Origin: Actinokineospora bangkokensis
GTDB taxonomy: Bacteria > Actinomycetota > Actinomycetes > Mycobacteriales > Pseudonocardiaceae
Assembly (NCBI RefSeq): GCF_001940455.1
Contig: NZ_MKQR01000006.1
Coordinates: 94,903 to 158,902, forward strand
DNA length: 64,000 nt
Reading direction: 5' to 3'
Shown here piece after piece: positions 23,193 to 31,921 of the stretch (the stretch's first letter is position 1; the number at the start of each line of letters is the position of its first letter). The notes under the pieces are model-generated. The model had not been told where the DNA came from. It made no database searches and saw nothing but the letters and a program-made list of their open reading frames with translations. The position numbers and the translations under genes are program-made.

Positions 23193-23922
23193 GGTTTCCG
23201 CCCTCCCGGATAGTCTTGCTTGAAGCCCCCGGCCCGTGAACGGTCAAGACGTACCCCACTGGCAACATTACCGATATGAGCGAGTCGCAACCGTAGGTAC
23301 CGGGACACGGGACGTTGTTCATCACGATGACAGCACTCCTGATCCCGTTGTCGCGCATGTGCGCCGCAAGCTTGAGTTCGGCGTGCTTCGCGGCGAGGAC
23401 AGGCGATCGTGGGATGTTCGCGTCCCGCAAGATCTCATCGACCCTCCCCGTGCGGTCGTCTTGACCGCTGACGACGGTGCCGTTGCTGCGTCCGTCGGTC
23501 GAGAACCACTCGCCTCGCGTCTTCTGCCCACGCCCGCGGGTGACCGGCGGCGGCAGGCGTTCACGAGCAGCGATCACGCGCGGGTCCTCGCCGTGCTCCT
23601 CGCGCCGAACGGGCACCGTCACGGCCCCCGCCGCCCTGGGCGTTGAGACGGGGCCGCCGCCCTCCAGCGACGCGACGTAGGCCCTGAGATCCCCCGCGAT
23701 CCGTTCAAGCACCCGCCCCGCCGCCCGGACCGTCTCCGCCCCCTGCCGGTACTCGGCGGCTATCGCCCGCACCTCGGGTCGAGACGTGCCCGCCGTCGCG
23801 TTCGCCGCGATCCCCGCGGCCTCGTCCGCGCGGAGCACGGCCTCGACCATGCTCGCCCGCGCCGCGTCCATCGCCGCGAGAACCCCGCGCACCGCCGCGA
23901 GCAGCTCGCCCACGCCCGCCAT
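23186..23922 (-). CDS. DddA-like (SCP1.201-like) DNA deaminase toxin, apparent 1-base frameshift near the end
   Basis: About 245 residues when corrected. Residues 1-95 form an Ala-rich helical N-terminal domain (MAGVGELLAAVRGVLAAMD), possibly for type VII-type secretion. A basic/Pro linker follows, then the deaminase domain from about residue 130. Zinc and catalytic motifs are HAELKLAAHMRDNG (His plus Glu) and NVPCPGTYGCDSL (two Cys). This matches the SCP1.201-like deaminases that include DddA, a cytosine deaminase acting on double-stranded DNA. Raw sequence continues past HGPG as ASSKTIREGG and then runs antisense-like through the Imm1 gene to 22888. Adding one G to the run at 23226-23230 (C5 on the plus strand) gives HGPGGFKQDYPGGRKPW and a stop at 23186-23188 overlapping the immunity start. 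So the gene is mutated, mis-sequenced, or frameshift-controlled. Confidence 0.75.
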
Positions 23923-24018
23923 CGCCCACCCCCGATCTCGACGCCTGTTCAGGATCGTGGGGTGGAGCCCTGACAGGTGGGTTCACCTGCGCCAACGTGT
24001 GCACTTCGCTATATTGCT

Positions 24019-24096
24019 CCCCAGCTTTTCCCGCTCTGTCAGCTCATGATCGCCGTAGGGGCCCCGCCCAAACAGGTCCACCGCATCGAGCCCGCC
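24019..24096 (+). repeat. interspersed intergenic repeat, copy A
   Basis: This 78-bp segment differs from copy B (37056-37133) at only two positions (CTCTGTC/CTCTCTC and CCCAAAC/CCCGAAC). It contains CAGCTCATGATCGCCGTAGG and CAGGTCCACCGCATCGAGCC. A less conserved tail, ending in GCAGGCGAGGCGAGCG near 24142, resembles the GAAGCCGAAGGCGAGGCGA end of copies C and D. Confidence 0.85.
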
Positions 24097-24194
24097 CTGA
24101 AAATCCCGGCACTCACCCCCGATGCCGCAGGCGAGGCGAGCGCCCCAGTCGGGACCCACCAGAAACCTGGGTGAAGAGCGCCGGCGCCGCCGGC

Positions 24195-24200
24195 TACGAT
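24195..24200 (+). promoter_or_regulatory. -10-like element for thrS
   Basis: TACGAT stands out in otherwise GC-only sequence 56 bases before the thrS GTG. No clear -35 box and no T-box-like leader are visible. Confidence 0.35.
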
Positions 24201-24255
24201 CGGGGGCGACCGCACCACCCCTGGCCTGGTCAGCCCCGATGACGAGGAGTCCGCC

Positions 24256-26304
24256 GTGTCCGAGGCCCAGCCCGTTGCCGTTGCCACCGCGAGCGTGGTG
24301 GTGAAGGCGGGCACCACCGCGGGCGCGGCCGTCCGGGAGGCGGGGTTGCCCGGCAAGGGGCCCGACGCCGTCGTGGTGGTGCGCGATGCCGAGGGGCGGT
24401 TGCGGGACCTGGCGTGGGTGCCGGGGACCGACGTCGAGGTGCAGCCGGTGGCGGCGGACAGCGAGGACGGCCGGGCGGTCATCCGGCACTCGTGCGCGCA
24501 CGTGCTGGCCCAGGCCGTGCAGCAGCAGTTCCCGGAGGCCAAGCTGGGGATCGGGCCGCCGGTGCGCGACGGGTTCTACTACGACTTCCAGGTCGAGCGG
24601 CCGTTCACCCCGGAGGACCTCGCCGCGCTGGAGAAGCGCATGAAGGCGATCATCAAGGGGTCGCAGCGGTTCTCCCGGCGGGTCGTGGAGTCGGTGGAGG
24701 CGGCGAAGGCGGAGCTGGCGGCGGAGCCGTTCAAGCTGGAGCTGGTGGACATCAAGTCGGACGTGGACACCGCCGAGGTGATGGAGGTGGGCGGTGGTGA
24801 GCTGACCATCTACGACAACCTCGACCCGCGCTCCGGCGACCGGGTGTGGGGCGACCTGTGCCGGGGGCCGCACGTGCCGACCACCAAGCACATCCCCGCC
24901 TTCAAGCTCACCAGGGTCGCCGCCGCCTACTGGCGGGGCAACGACAAGAACCCGCAGCTCCAGCGCATCTACGGCACCGCGTGGGAGTCGCAGGAGGCGC
25001 TGGACGCGCACCTGGAGCTGCTGGCCGAGGCCGAGCGGCGCGACCACCGGCGGCTGGGCAGCGAGCTGGACCTGTTCAGCTTCCCCGACGAGATCGGCTC
25101 CGGTCTGGCGGTCTTCCACCCCAAGGGCGGCATCATCCGCCGGGTGATGGAGGACTACTCGCGCAAGCGGCACGAGGAGGGCGGGTACGAGTTCGTCTAC
25201 TCCCCGCACATCACCAAGGGCACGCTGTTCGAGGTGTCCGGCCACCTGGGCTGGTACCGCGACGGCATGTACCCGGCCATGCACCTCGACGCCGAGTACA
25301 ACGACGACGGCACCGTGCGCAAGCCCGGCCAGGACTACTACCTCAAGCCGATGAACTGCCCGTTCCACGACCTGATCTTCCGCTCGCGCGGGCGCTCCTA
25401 CCGGGAGCTGCCGCTGCGGATGTTCGAGTTCGGGTCGGTGTACCGGTACGAGAAGTCCGGGGTGGTGCACGGCCTGACCCGGGTGCGCGGCATGACGCAG
25501 GACGACGCGCACATCTTCTGCACCGAGGAGCAGGTGCAGGAGGAGCTCAAGTCGCTGCTGCGGTTCGTGCTCGACCTGCTGCGCGACTACGGCCTCGACG
25601 ACTTCTACCTGGAGCTGTCGACCCGCAACGACGAGAAGTACGTCGGCTCCGACGAGGTGTGGGAGCGGGCCACCGAGACCCTGCGGATCGCCGCCGAGGA
25701 CTCCGGCCTGGAGCTGGTGCCCGACCCCGCGGGCGCGGCGTTCTACGGGCCCAAGATCTCCGTGCAGGCCAAGGACGCGCTCGGCCGCACCTGGCAGATG
25801 TCGACCATCCAGCTCGACTTCAACCTGCCCGAGCTGTTCGAGCTGGAGTACACCGCCCCCGACGGCTCGCGCAAGCGGCCGGTGATGATCCACCGCGCGC
25901 TGTTCGGCTCGGTGGAGCGGTTCTTCGGCGTGCTCACCGAGCACTACGCGGGCGCGTTCCCGGCCTGGCTGGCGCCGGTGCAGGCGGTGGGCATCCCGAT
26001 CGCCGACGAGCACTCCGAGCACCTGCTGGCCGTGGCCGATCAGCTGCGCGCGCACGGCATCCGGGTCGAGGTGGACCTCTCCGACGACCGGATGCAGAAG
26101 AAGATCCGCAACCACACCCTGCAGAAGGTGCCGTTCCTGCTGGTGGCCGGGGGCAAGGACGTGGAGTCCGGGTCGGTGTCGTTCCGCTTCCGCGACGGCT
26201 CCCAGCTCAACGGGGTGCCGGTGGCCGACGCCGTCGAGGCCGTGCGCGACTGGGTGGCCCGCCGGGAGAACACCTCCCCGAACGCCGAGGTGTTCAAGGC
26301 CTGA
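24256..26304 (+). CDS. thrS: threonine--tRNA ligase
   Basis: A 682-residue class II aminoacyl-tRNA synthetase that charges tRNA-Thr. Order of domains: N-terminal TGS domain (1-75); editing/SAD domain with [10 protein letters not shown] and the second His in CRGPHVP; catalytic core with motif 2 around [12 protein letters not shown] and zinc-ligand segment [10 protein letters not shown]; motif 3 near [11 protein letters not shown]; and the anticodon-binding domain from about residue 575. The length matches actinobacterial ThrRS. The GTG start follows GAGGAG at 7 bases. It heads the conserved thrS-HIT-pgsA-patA-pimA neighbourhood. A hairpin terminator 10 bases after its stop suggests it is partly separated from the HIT gene. 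Confidence 0.97.
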   Translation: MSEAQPVAVATASVVVKAGTTAGAAVREAGLPGKGPDAVVVVRDAEGRLRDLAWVPGTDVEVQPVAADSEDGRAVIRHSCAHVLAQAVQQQFPEAKLGIGPPVRDGFYYDFQVERPFTPEDLAALEKRMKAIIKGSQRFSRRVVESVEAAKAELAAEPFKLELVDIKSDVDTAEVMEVGGGELTIYDNLDPRSGDRVWGDLCRGPHVPTTKHIPAFKLTRVAAAYWRGNDKNPQLQRIYGTAWESQEALDAHLELLAEAERRDHRRLGSELDLFSFPDEIGSGLAVFHPKGGIIRRVMEDYSRKRHEEGGYEFVYSPHITKGTLFEVSGHLGWYRDGMYPAMHLDAEYNDDGTVRKPGQDYYLKPMNCPFHDLIFRSRGRSYRELPLRMFEFGSVYRYEKSGVVHGLTRVRGMTQDDAHIFCTEEQVQEELKSLLRFVLDLLRDYGLDDFYLELSTRNDEKYVGSDEVWERATETLRIAAEDSGLELVPDPAGAAFYGPKISVQAKDALGRTWQMSTIQLDFNLPELFELEYTAPDGSRKRPVMIHRALFGSVERFFGVLTEHYAGAFPAWLAPVQAVGIPIADEHSEHLLAVADQLRAHGIRVEVDLSDDRMQKKIRNHTLQKVPFLLVAGGKDVESGSVSFRFRDGSQLNGVPVADAVEAVRDWVARRENTSPNAEVFKA

Positions 26305-26313
26305 GACGCCGGT

Positions 26314-26340
26314 GGCCCGGGGTGCGGCGCACCCCGGGCC
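26314..26340 (+). terminator. thrS terminator hairpin
   Basis: GGCCCGGGGTGC (26314-26325), a 3-base loop and GCACCCCGGGCC (26329-26340) form a perfect 12-bp stem 10 bases after the thrS stop. Confidence 0.75.
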
Positions 26341-26355
26341 GTCAGCCCACCCGAC

Positions 26356-26361
26356 TAGGAT
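26356..26361 (+). promoter_or_regulatory. -10-like element for the HIT gene
   Basis: TAGGAT lies 6 bases before the ATG at 26368, just after the thrS terminator, fitting a nearly leaderless own promoter. Confidence 0.4.
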
Positions 26362-26367
26362 CGGGGC

Positions 26368-26913
26368 ATGGCAGATCCGGAGCTGGAAGCCCAGGAGGGC
26401 GTCGGGATCCCCGACGCGTTGCAGCGGTTGTGGACGCCGCACCGGATGGCCTACATCAAGGGCCAGGGCAAGCCCGAGGGCGACACCTCCGACGGGTGCC
26501 CGTTCTGCGCCGTGACCGCGCTCGACGACGCCGACGCGCTGATCATCTCGCGCGGCAAGGGCGTGTACGCGCTGCTCAACCTCTACCCGTACAACCCGGG
26601 TCACCTGATGGTGGTGCCCTACCGGCACGTCGCGGACTACACCGACCTCACGCCGGAGGAGACCGTCGAGCTCGCGGAGTTCACCCAGCGCGCGATGCGG
26701 GTGGCGCGGCGGGTGTCGGCGCCGCACGGGTTCAACCTGGGCATGAACCAGGGCGTGATCGCGGGCGCGGGGATCGCCGCGCACCTGCACCAGCACCTGG
26801 TGCCGCGGTGGGGCGGGGACGCGAACTTCATGCCGGTCATCGGACACACGAAGGTGCTGCCGCAGCTGCTGGGGGAGACCCGGCAGCTGCTCGCGGACGC
26901 CTGGGACGCGTGA
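26368..26913 (+). CDS. HIT-family protein, Ap4A phosphorylase-type
   Basis: A 181-residue HIT protein equivalent in position to Mycobacterium Rv2613c, which splits diadenosine tetraphosphate by phosphorolysis. GCPFCAV near residue 44 is the family's N-terminal zinc-type Cys pair, LNLYPYNPGHLMVVPYRHV the core strand, and the catalytic triad HLHQHLVPRW lies around residue 139. GMNQGVIAGAGIAAH precedes it as in this subgroup. Length fits. It lies between thrS and the lipid genes, as in mycobacteria, except that yceI and marR intervene before pgsA. Confidence 0.92.
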   Translation: MADPELEAQEGVGIPDALQRLWTPHRMAYIKGQGKPEGDTSDGCPFCAVTALDDADALIISRGKGVYALLNLYPYNPGHLMVVPYRHVADYTDLTPEETVELAEFTQRAMRVARRVSAPHGFNLGMNQGVIAGAGIAAHLHQHLVPRWGGDANFMPVIGHTKVLPQLLGETRQLLADAWDA

Positions 26914-26950
26914 GGGCCCGCCGGGTCTCCCCGGCAGGCCCCCACGCGTC
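26905..26950. terminator. bidirectional terminator HIT gene / yceI
   Basis: The imperfect inverted repeat has arms of about 21 bases (GACGCGTG...CCGGG and CCCGG...CACGCGTC) around a 4-base loop and includes the HIT stop codon. It sits between convergent genes. Confidence 0.75.
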
Positions 26951-26961
26951 GCGCACCGGGC

Positions 26962-27522
26962 TCAGCCCTGGCGCAGCACGGCCTCGATGTCGAGGCTGAT
27001 CTCGACCTTGTCGCCCACCAGGACGACGTTGTTCTGCACGCCCGCGAAGTTGACGCCGAAGTCCTTGCGGTTGATGTGCGCCTTGCCCTCGATGCCGATG
27101 CGGGTGCCGCCGTAGGCGTCGGCCGCGAAGCCGTTGAACTCGAAGGTCACCGGGACGGCCTTGGTGACGTCCTTGAGGGTCAGCTCGCCGTTGAGGACGT
27201 AGTCGTCGCCGTCGCGGGTGACCCCGGTGGCCTTGTAGGTCATGGTCGGGTACTTCTCGACCTCGAAGAAGTCCGCGGTCTTGAGGTGGCCGTCGCGGTC
27301 GGGGTTGCCGGTGTGGATCGAGTCCAGCTCCACGGCGACCTCGACCCCGGAGGTGGCCAGGTCGTCGGTGGTGGTGACGGTGCCGGTGAACGCGGTGAAG
27401 CGGCCCTTGACCTTGCTGATGCCGCCCATGTGCCGCACCGAGAAGCCCACCTCGGAGTGCGTGGGGTCGATGTCCCAGGTGCCCGCGACGAAGCCGGGGA
27501 TCTCGGTGATGGCGGTGGTCAT
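26962..27522 (-). CDS. YceI-family lipid-binding-like protein
   Basis: A 186-residue YceI protein with the typical opening WDIDPTHSEVGFSVRHMGGI, then KGRFTAFTGTV and the later GELTLKDVTKAVPVTFEF and FGVNFAGVQNN segments of the lipocalin-like beta barrel. Family members bind isoprenoid or other lipids. There is no signal peptide, so this one should be cytoplasmic. It is divergent from a MarR regulator with a 48-bp operator between them. MarR repression relieved by a small hydrophobic compound is the natural model. Confidence 0.92.
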   Translation of the reverse strand: MTTAITEIPGFVAGTWDIDPTHSEVGFSVRHMGGISKVKGRFTAFTGTVTTTDDLATSGVEVAVELDSIHTGNPDRDGHLKTADFFEVEKYPTMTYKATGVTRDGDDYVLNGELTLKDVTKAVPVTFEFNGFAADAYGGTRIGIEGKAHINRKDFGVNFAGVQNNVVLVGDKVEISLDIEAVLRQG

Positions 27523-27555
27523 GGTGGTGCCTCTTCCCGTCGGGTCGAACGCTTG

Positions 27556-27603
27556 GTTGAACTCTCAATCGGAACGGTACACGGGACCGGTTGAGAGTTC
27601 AAC
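27556..27603. promoter_or_regulatory. MarR operator pair between yceI and marR
   Basis: GTTGAACTCTCAA (27556-27568) and its exact inverse TTGAGAGTTCAAC (27591-27603) are separated by 22 bases. Each arm is itself a TTGA-N4-TCAA half-palindrome, so two dimer sites are likely. The sites cover the promoter area of both divergent genes. Confidence 0.8.
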
Positions 27604-27623
27604 TAGGGGGGTACGATGGGGGC

Positions 27624-28199
27624 ATGGCCGAGGAAACGCGCTGGTTGAGCCCAGCGGAGCAGGACGTGTGGCGCACCTTCATCACCATGACCGCCGCGCT
27701 CACCGACGGCCTGGACCGGCAGCTGCAACGCGACGCCAAGCTGCCCTACACCTACTACGAGATCCTCGTGGTCCTCTCCGAGACGCCCGAGCGGGCGCTG
27801 CGGATGAGCGAGCTGGCGGGCCTGCGCGGCTCGTCGCGCAGCAGGCTCTCGCACGCGGTGTCCCGGCTGGAGGAGGCGGGCTGGGTCGAGCGGCGCGAGT
27901 GCCCCACCGACAAGCGCGGGCAGCTCGCCGTGCTCACCGACGCGGGCTACGCCGCCCTGGCCGCCGCCGCCCCCGGGCACGTCGGCGCCGTGCGCGCGGC
28001 CCTGTTCGACCGGCTCACCCCCGAGCAGGTCCGGGTGCTCGGGGAGATCAGCGCCGTCGTCCTCGACGGCCTCGACCCCGACAAGCAGCTGCCCGGCAAC
28101 CGCTGCTTCGGCGGTGCCGCGGCCAGTGACGACCCGCACACGCCCGACCCTGCGGCACGCCCCGACCACGGGCAACCCGAGGTCGCGGGCACCGCCTGA
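27624..28199 (+). CDS. MarR-family transcriptional regulator
   Basis: A 191-residue winged-helix regulator. The core runs from about 10 to 150: YEILVVLSETPERALRMSEL leads to the recognition region GSSRSRLSHAVSRLEEAGWV and the wing RRECPTDKRGQLAVLT. The last 40 residues are a polar, Pro/Asp-rich tail, longer than usual. It probably represses yceI and itself through the inverted repeats at 27556-27603. ATG 27624 is chosen; TACGAT at 27612-27617 could be its -10 box, making a nearly leaderless message. The gene pair is inserted in the otherwise conserved HIT-pgsA neighbourhood. Confidence 0.92.
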   Translation: MAEETRWLSPAEQDVWRTFITMTAALTDGLDRQLQRDAKLPYTYYEILVVLSETPERALRMSELAGLRGSSRSRLSHAVSRLEEAGWVERRECPTDKRGQLAVLTDAGYAALAAAAPGHVGAVRAALFDRLTPEQVRVLGEISAVVLDGLDPDKQLPGNRCFGGAAASDDPHTPDPAARPDHGQPEVAGTA

Positions 28200-28271
28200 A
28201 CGGGTGGGGCCGCCCGCCGGCCGGCGCGGGCCGGTTACGCTGCCCGCGCCAGCCCCTCCCGCCGGACAGGT

Positions 28272-28901
28272 GTGCCCGACAGACTCATGCTCAACATCTT
28301 CGCCCGCGCCTCCGTCTCGCGCGTCACCGACCCGATCGGCGCCGCCCTGGTGCGCCTCGGCCTGACCCCCAACGCCATGACCCTGTTCGGCACGGCGGCC
28401 ACCATCGCGGGCGCGCTGTGGCTGTTCCCCACCGGGCACCTGCTCGCGGGCACCTTCGTGGTGTGGGGCTTCGCCATGTTCGACCTGCTCGACGGGTCCA
28501 TGGCGCGCGCGCTCGGCGGCGGGACGAAGTTCGGCGCCGTGCTCGACGCCAGCTGCGACCGGCTCGCCGACGGGGCGCTGTTCAGCGCCATCGTCTGGTA
28601 CCTCCTCGTCGAGACCGACCACCCGGTGCTGGCCGTCGCCGCGCTCATCAACCTGGTCCTGGCGCAGGTCGTGTCCTACATCAAGGCCCGCGCCGAGGCG
28701 TCCGGGTTCACCTCGGCCGACGGCGGCCTCGTCGAGCGCGCCGAGCGGCTGATCATCACCCTCGTCGGCACCGGCCTCACCGGCCTGGGCGTGCCGTACG
28801 CGCTGGACGTGGCGCTGTGGCTGTGCGCGGCCGGGTCCGTGGTCACCGTGGTCCAGCGCGTGCTCGCGGTGCGCCGCGAGGCGCTGGGGACCGCGGCGTG
28901 A
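28272..28901 (+). CDS. pgsA: phosphatidylinositol phosphate synthase (CDP-alcohol phosphatidyltransferase)
   Basis: A 209-residue membrane enzyme that joins CDP-diacylglycerol to inositol phosphate, the first step to phosphatidylinositol and its mannosides. The CDP-alcohol transferase signature D-x2-D-G-x2-A-R...G-x3-D-x3-D is complete: DLLDGSMAR, then FGAVLDASCDRLAD. Six membrane helices are expected. Position before patA-pimA matches Rv2612c. Start GTG 28272 (with GGACAGG upstream) or ATG 28287 are both possible. Its stop overlaps the next start as GTGA. Confidence 0.92.
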   Translation: MPDRLMLNIFARASVSRVTDPIGAALVRLGLTPNAMTLFGTAATIAGALWLFPTGHLLAGTFVVWGFAMFDLLDGSMARALGGGTKFGAVLDASCDRLADGALFSAIVWYLLVETDHPVLAVAALINLVLAQVVSYIKARAEASGFTSADGGLVERAERLIITLVGTGLTGLGVPYALDVALWLCAAGSVVTVVQRVLAVRREALGTAA

Positions 28902-29779
28902 GCGGGCTGGCGGCGGCCGCCTACGGGCTGGGGTGGCGCCTGGTGCGGCTGCTGCCCGAGGGCGCGGCCAGGGCGCTGTTCACCGCGGGCGCGGACTGGG
29001 CGGCCCGGCGCCGGGGCCCCGGGGCCGAGCGGCTGCGGCGCAACCTGGCCAGGGTCGTCCCGCAGGCCGGGCCGCAGGAGCTCGACGAGCTGGTGCGCCA
29101 GGGCCTGCGCTCCTACGCCCGGTACTGGATGGAGGCCTTCCGGCTGCCCGCGATCGACCACGGCGAGATCGCCGACCGGCTGCGCATCACCGGCGAGGAG
29201 TACATCGCCGCCGGGCTGGCCGAGGGCAACGGCGTGGTGCTCGCGCTGACCCACTCGGGCAACTGGGACGCCGCGGGCGTGTGGCTGGTGCGCGAGCACG
29301 GCTCGTTCACCACCGTCGTCGAGCGGCTGCGGCCCGAGGCGCTGTTCGACCGGTTCGTGCGCTTCCGCGAGTCGCTGGGCTACGACATCGTGCCCGCCTC
29401 CGGCGGCGACCGGATGGCCTCGGTGGTGCTGGCCGAGCGGCTGCGCGAGAACAAGGTCGTCTGCCTGGTCAGCGACCGGGAGCTGGGCACCGGCGGGGTG
29501 CCGGTCACCTTCTTCGGCGAGCAGGCCAAGCTGCCCGGCGGCGCCGCCTACCTGGCCGCGCGCACCGGGGCGCGGCTGCTGCCCGCCGCGCTGTGGTTCA
29601 CCGAGGACGGCTGGGCGGCGCGGGTGCACCCGCCGATCCCGGTCGGCGGCGTGCGCGGCATCGCCGCGGCCACCCAGGCCCTCGCCGACGTCTTCGCCGC
29701 CGACATCGCCGCCCACCCGGCCGACTGGCACATGCTGCAACCGGTGTGGACCGCCGACCGGGAGGGGGGCGGCGGGTGA
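28898..29779 (+). CDS. patA: phosphatidylinositol mannoside acyltransferase
   Basis: A 293-residue LpxL/HtrB-superfamily acyltransferase corresponding to PatA (Rv2611c), which acylates the mannose added by PimA, at the inner face of the membrane. The catalytic His/Asp pair lies in LTHSGNWDAAGVW (the HxxxxD layout, residues about 112-117) with conserved downstream VERLRPEALFDRFV and VSDRELGTGGVPVTFFG. GTG at 28898 overlaps the pgsA stop by 4 bases, and its stop overlaps pimA the same way. Confidence 0.92.
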   Translation: MSGLAAAAYGLGWRLVRLLPEGAARALFTAGADWAARRRGPGAERLRRNLARVVPQAGPQELDELVRQGLRSYARYWMEAFRLPAIDHGEIADRLRITGEEYIAAGLAEGNGVVLALTHSGNWDAAGVWLVREHGSFTTVVERLRPEALFDRFVRFRESLGYDIVPASGGDRMASVVLAERLRENKVVCLVSDRELGTGGVPVTFFGEQAKLPGGAAYLAARTGARLLPAALWFTEDGWAARVHPPIPVGGVRGIAAATQALADVFAADIAAHPADWHMLQPVWTADREGGGG

Positions 29780-30900
29780 GGGTCGGGATCGTCTGCCCCT
29801 ACTCGTTCGACGTGCCGGGCGGGGTGCAGGCGCACGTGCTCGACCTCGCCAGGACCCTGCACGGCCTCGGCCACGACGTCGACGTGCTGGCCCCGGCCGA
29901 CGAGGACACCCCGCTGCCGGACTTCGTGCACCCGGCCGGGCGGGCGGTGGCGATCCCCTACAACGGCTCGGTGGCGCGGCTGTCGTTCGGCCCGGTGTCC
30001 TTCGCCAGGGTGCGCCGCTGGATCCGCGACCACGACTTCGACGTGCTGCACCTGCACGAGCCCACCGCGCCCAGCCTGTCGATGCTCGCGCTGATGCTGG
30101 CCGACGGCCCCATCGTGGCCACCTTCCACACCTCCACCCCGCGCTCGCGCACGCTCAGCGCCTTCCAGGGCGTGCTCCAGCCGTTCCTGGAGAAGATCAC
30201 CGCCAGGATCGCGGTGTCCGCGCTGGCCCGCCGCGTGCAGGTCGAGCACCTCGGCGGCGACGCGGTGGAGATCCCCAACGGCGTCGACGTCGGCTTCTTC
30301 CGCGACGCCGAGCCGCTGCCCGGCTACCCCCGCCCCGGCGGCACGATCGGCTTCGTCGGCCGCTTCGACGAACCGCGCAAGGGCATGCCCGTGCTGCTGG
30401 AGGCGCTGCGCCACCTCGACGACCTGCCCGAGGCCCGGCTGCTGGTGGTCGGCCGCGGCGACGAGGACGACCTGCGCCGGGCCGCCGGCCCCTGGGGCGA
30501 CCGCATCGACCTGCTCGGCCAGGTCGACGACCCGACCAAGGCCAGGGCGCTGCGCAGCGTGGACGCCTACTGCGCGCCCAACACCGGCGGCGAGAGCTTC
30601 GGCATCATCCTCACCGAGGCCCTGTCGGCGGGCACCGCCGTGGTCAGCAGCGACCTCGACGCGTTCCGCCGCGTCCTGCTCGACGGCCGCGCGGGCGTGC
30701 TCACCGCCACCGGTGACCCGGTCTCGCTGGCCGCGGGCCTGCGCACGGCGCTGACCGACCCGGTGCGGCGCGCCGAGCTGGTGGCGTGCGGCACCGAGCG
30801 GGTGCGCGCCTACGACTGGTCCGTGGTCGCCGCCCAGGTGCTGCGCGTCTACGAGCAGGCCGTGGCCGCCGACCCGCGCGGCGTGGGGGAGATCGGGTGA
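29776..30900 (+). CDS. pimA: GDP-mannose-dependent phosphatidylinositol alpha-mannosyltransferase
   Basis: A 374-residue GT4 (GT-B fold) glycosyltransferase that adds the first mannose to phosphatidylinositol. The opening [18 protein letters not shown] contains the GG acceptor/donor turn, [15 protein letters not shown] and FHTSTPRSR follow, the donor site has [20 protein letters not shown], and the nucleotide-ribose Glu is in [16 protein letters not shown] (E-x7-E). Coupled to patA and to the NUDIX gene by GTGA overlaps. Equivalent to Rv2610c. Confidence 0.95.
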   Translation: MRVGIVCPYSFDVPGGVQAHVLDLARTLHGLGHDVDVLAPADEDTPLPDFVHPAGRAVAIPYNGSVARLSFGPVSFARVRRWIRDHDFDVLHLHEPTAPSLSMLALMLADGPIVATFHTSTPRSRTLSAFQGVLQPFLEKITARIAVSALARRVQVEHLGGDAVEIPNGVDVGFFRDAEPLPGYPRPGGTIGFVGRFDEPRKGMPVLLEALRHLDDLPEARLLVVGRGDEDDLRRAAGPWGDRIDLLGQVDDPTKARALRSVDAYCAPNTGGESFGIILTEALSAGTAVVSSDLDAFRRVLLDGRAGVLTATGDPVSLAAGLRTALTDPVRRAELVACGTERVRAYDWSVVAAQVLRVYEQAVAADPRGVGEIG

Positions 30901-31874
30901 CCGGCGCGTGGCTGCTGGTCGGCGGCCTGGTGCTGCTGGTGGTGCTGGGCTCCTACCTGCTCGGCACGGCCAACCGGCTCGACCGGCTGCACGTGCGCAC
31001 CGACGCCGCCTGGGCCGCCCTGGACGCCGCCCTGGCCCGCCGCGCGGTGGTCGCCAGGGCGGTCTCCGGCTGCCTGGCGCCCGACCCCGCCGACCAGCTG
31101 CGGGTGCTGGCCGAGCGCGCCGAGCGGGCCGACCGCGCCGACCGCGAGGCCGCCGAGAACGCGCTGACCAGGCAGATCGCCCTGGTCGACCGGCGCGAGC
31201 TGCCGCTGGCGCTGGCTGCCGAGCTGACCGACGCCGAGCACCGGCTGCTCATCGCCCGCCGGGTGCACGGCGACGCCGTGCGCGACACCCTCGCCCAGCG
31301 CCGCCGCCGGGTGGTGCGCTGGTTCAAGCTGGCGGGGTTCGCCCCCAGCCCCGGCTACCTCGACATCGCCGAGCCCGAGCCCGGCGCCGTGCCCCGGCCG
31401 CGCCCGTCGGCCAGGGTGGTGCTCGTCGACGACGACGGCCGGGTGCTGCTGTTCCACGGCCACGACCCCGCCGACCCGGCCGAGCGGTTCTGGTTCACCG
31501 CGGGCGGCGGCGTCGAACCGGGGGAGGACCTGCGCGCGGCCGCCGTCCGCGAGCTGGCGGAGGAGACCGGCCTGGTCGTGGCGCCGGAGCGGTTGCAGGG
31601 CCCGATCTGGCGCCGCCGGGTCGCCTTCACCCACGACGGGGTCGCCTACGACGGCGAGGAGTGGTTCTTCCTGCTGCGCGTGGGCGGCGGCGAGCCGATC
31701 AGCACGGCGGGCTTCACCGAGGGCGAGACCCGCTTCATCGACGGGCACCGCTGGTGGTCGGCCGCGGAGCTGAGCGCCGAGCGGCCCACGCACTACCCGG
31801 TGGAGCTGGCCGACCGGCTGCGCGAGCTGGCCGAGCAGGACTGGCGGCCCGGCCCGCTGCGGGTCGTGCGCTAG
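30897..31874 (+). CDS. membrane-anchored NUDIX hydrolase
   Basis: A 325-residue protein matching the Rv2609c position. Residues 1-25 form one membrane helix. Residues 30-140 are a LemA-like/coiled helical segment rich in Ala/Arg. Residues 165-325 are a NUDIX domain whose box [10 protein letters not shown]...RELAEETGL is complete. It should hydrolyse a nucleotide-sugar or other nucleoside diphosphate derivative near the membrane, perhaps linked to GDP-mannose use. GTG overlaps the pimA stop. The TAG stop is the inner part of the CTAG target duplicated by an IS element, so the element landed right at the gene end without truncating it. Confidence 0.88.
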   Translation: MTGAWLLVGGLVLLVVLGSYLLGTANRLDRLHVRTDAAWAALDAALARRAVVARAVSGCLAPDPADQLRVLAERAERADRADREAAENALTRQIALVDRRELPLALAAELTDAEHRLLIARRVHGDAVRDTLAQRRRRVVRWFKLAGFAPSPGYLDIAEPEPGAVPRPRPSARVVLVDDDGRVLLFHGHDPADPAERFWFTAGGGVEPGEDLRAAAVRELAEETGLVVAPERLQGPIWRRRVAFTHDGVAYDGEEWFFLLRVGGGEPISTAGFTEGETRFIDGHRWWSAAELSAERPTHYPVELADRLRELAEQDWRPGPLRVVR

Positions 31875-31921
31875 GGCCTGTCCTCAAAGTGGGTGTGGTT
31901 GATCTGCTTTGATCTTGTCCC

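Larger units (their letters stand above)
23923..24255. other. intergenic region deaminase toxin / thrS
   Basis: No gene is seen in 333 bases. It contains interspersed repeat copy A (24019-24096) and its degenerate continuation to about 24135, and the thrS -10-like element. The repeat marks the right border of the toxin island. Confidence 0.5.

Noticed and set aside
24097..24255. T-box riboswitch before thrS
   Set aside because: No T-box sequence, stem I pattern or antiterminator was found; the region is mostly an interspersed repeat.
23983..26847. 954-codon minus-strand open frame
   Set aside because: Antisense to thrS and the HIT gene, which are unmistakable; product is low-complexity.
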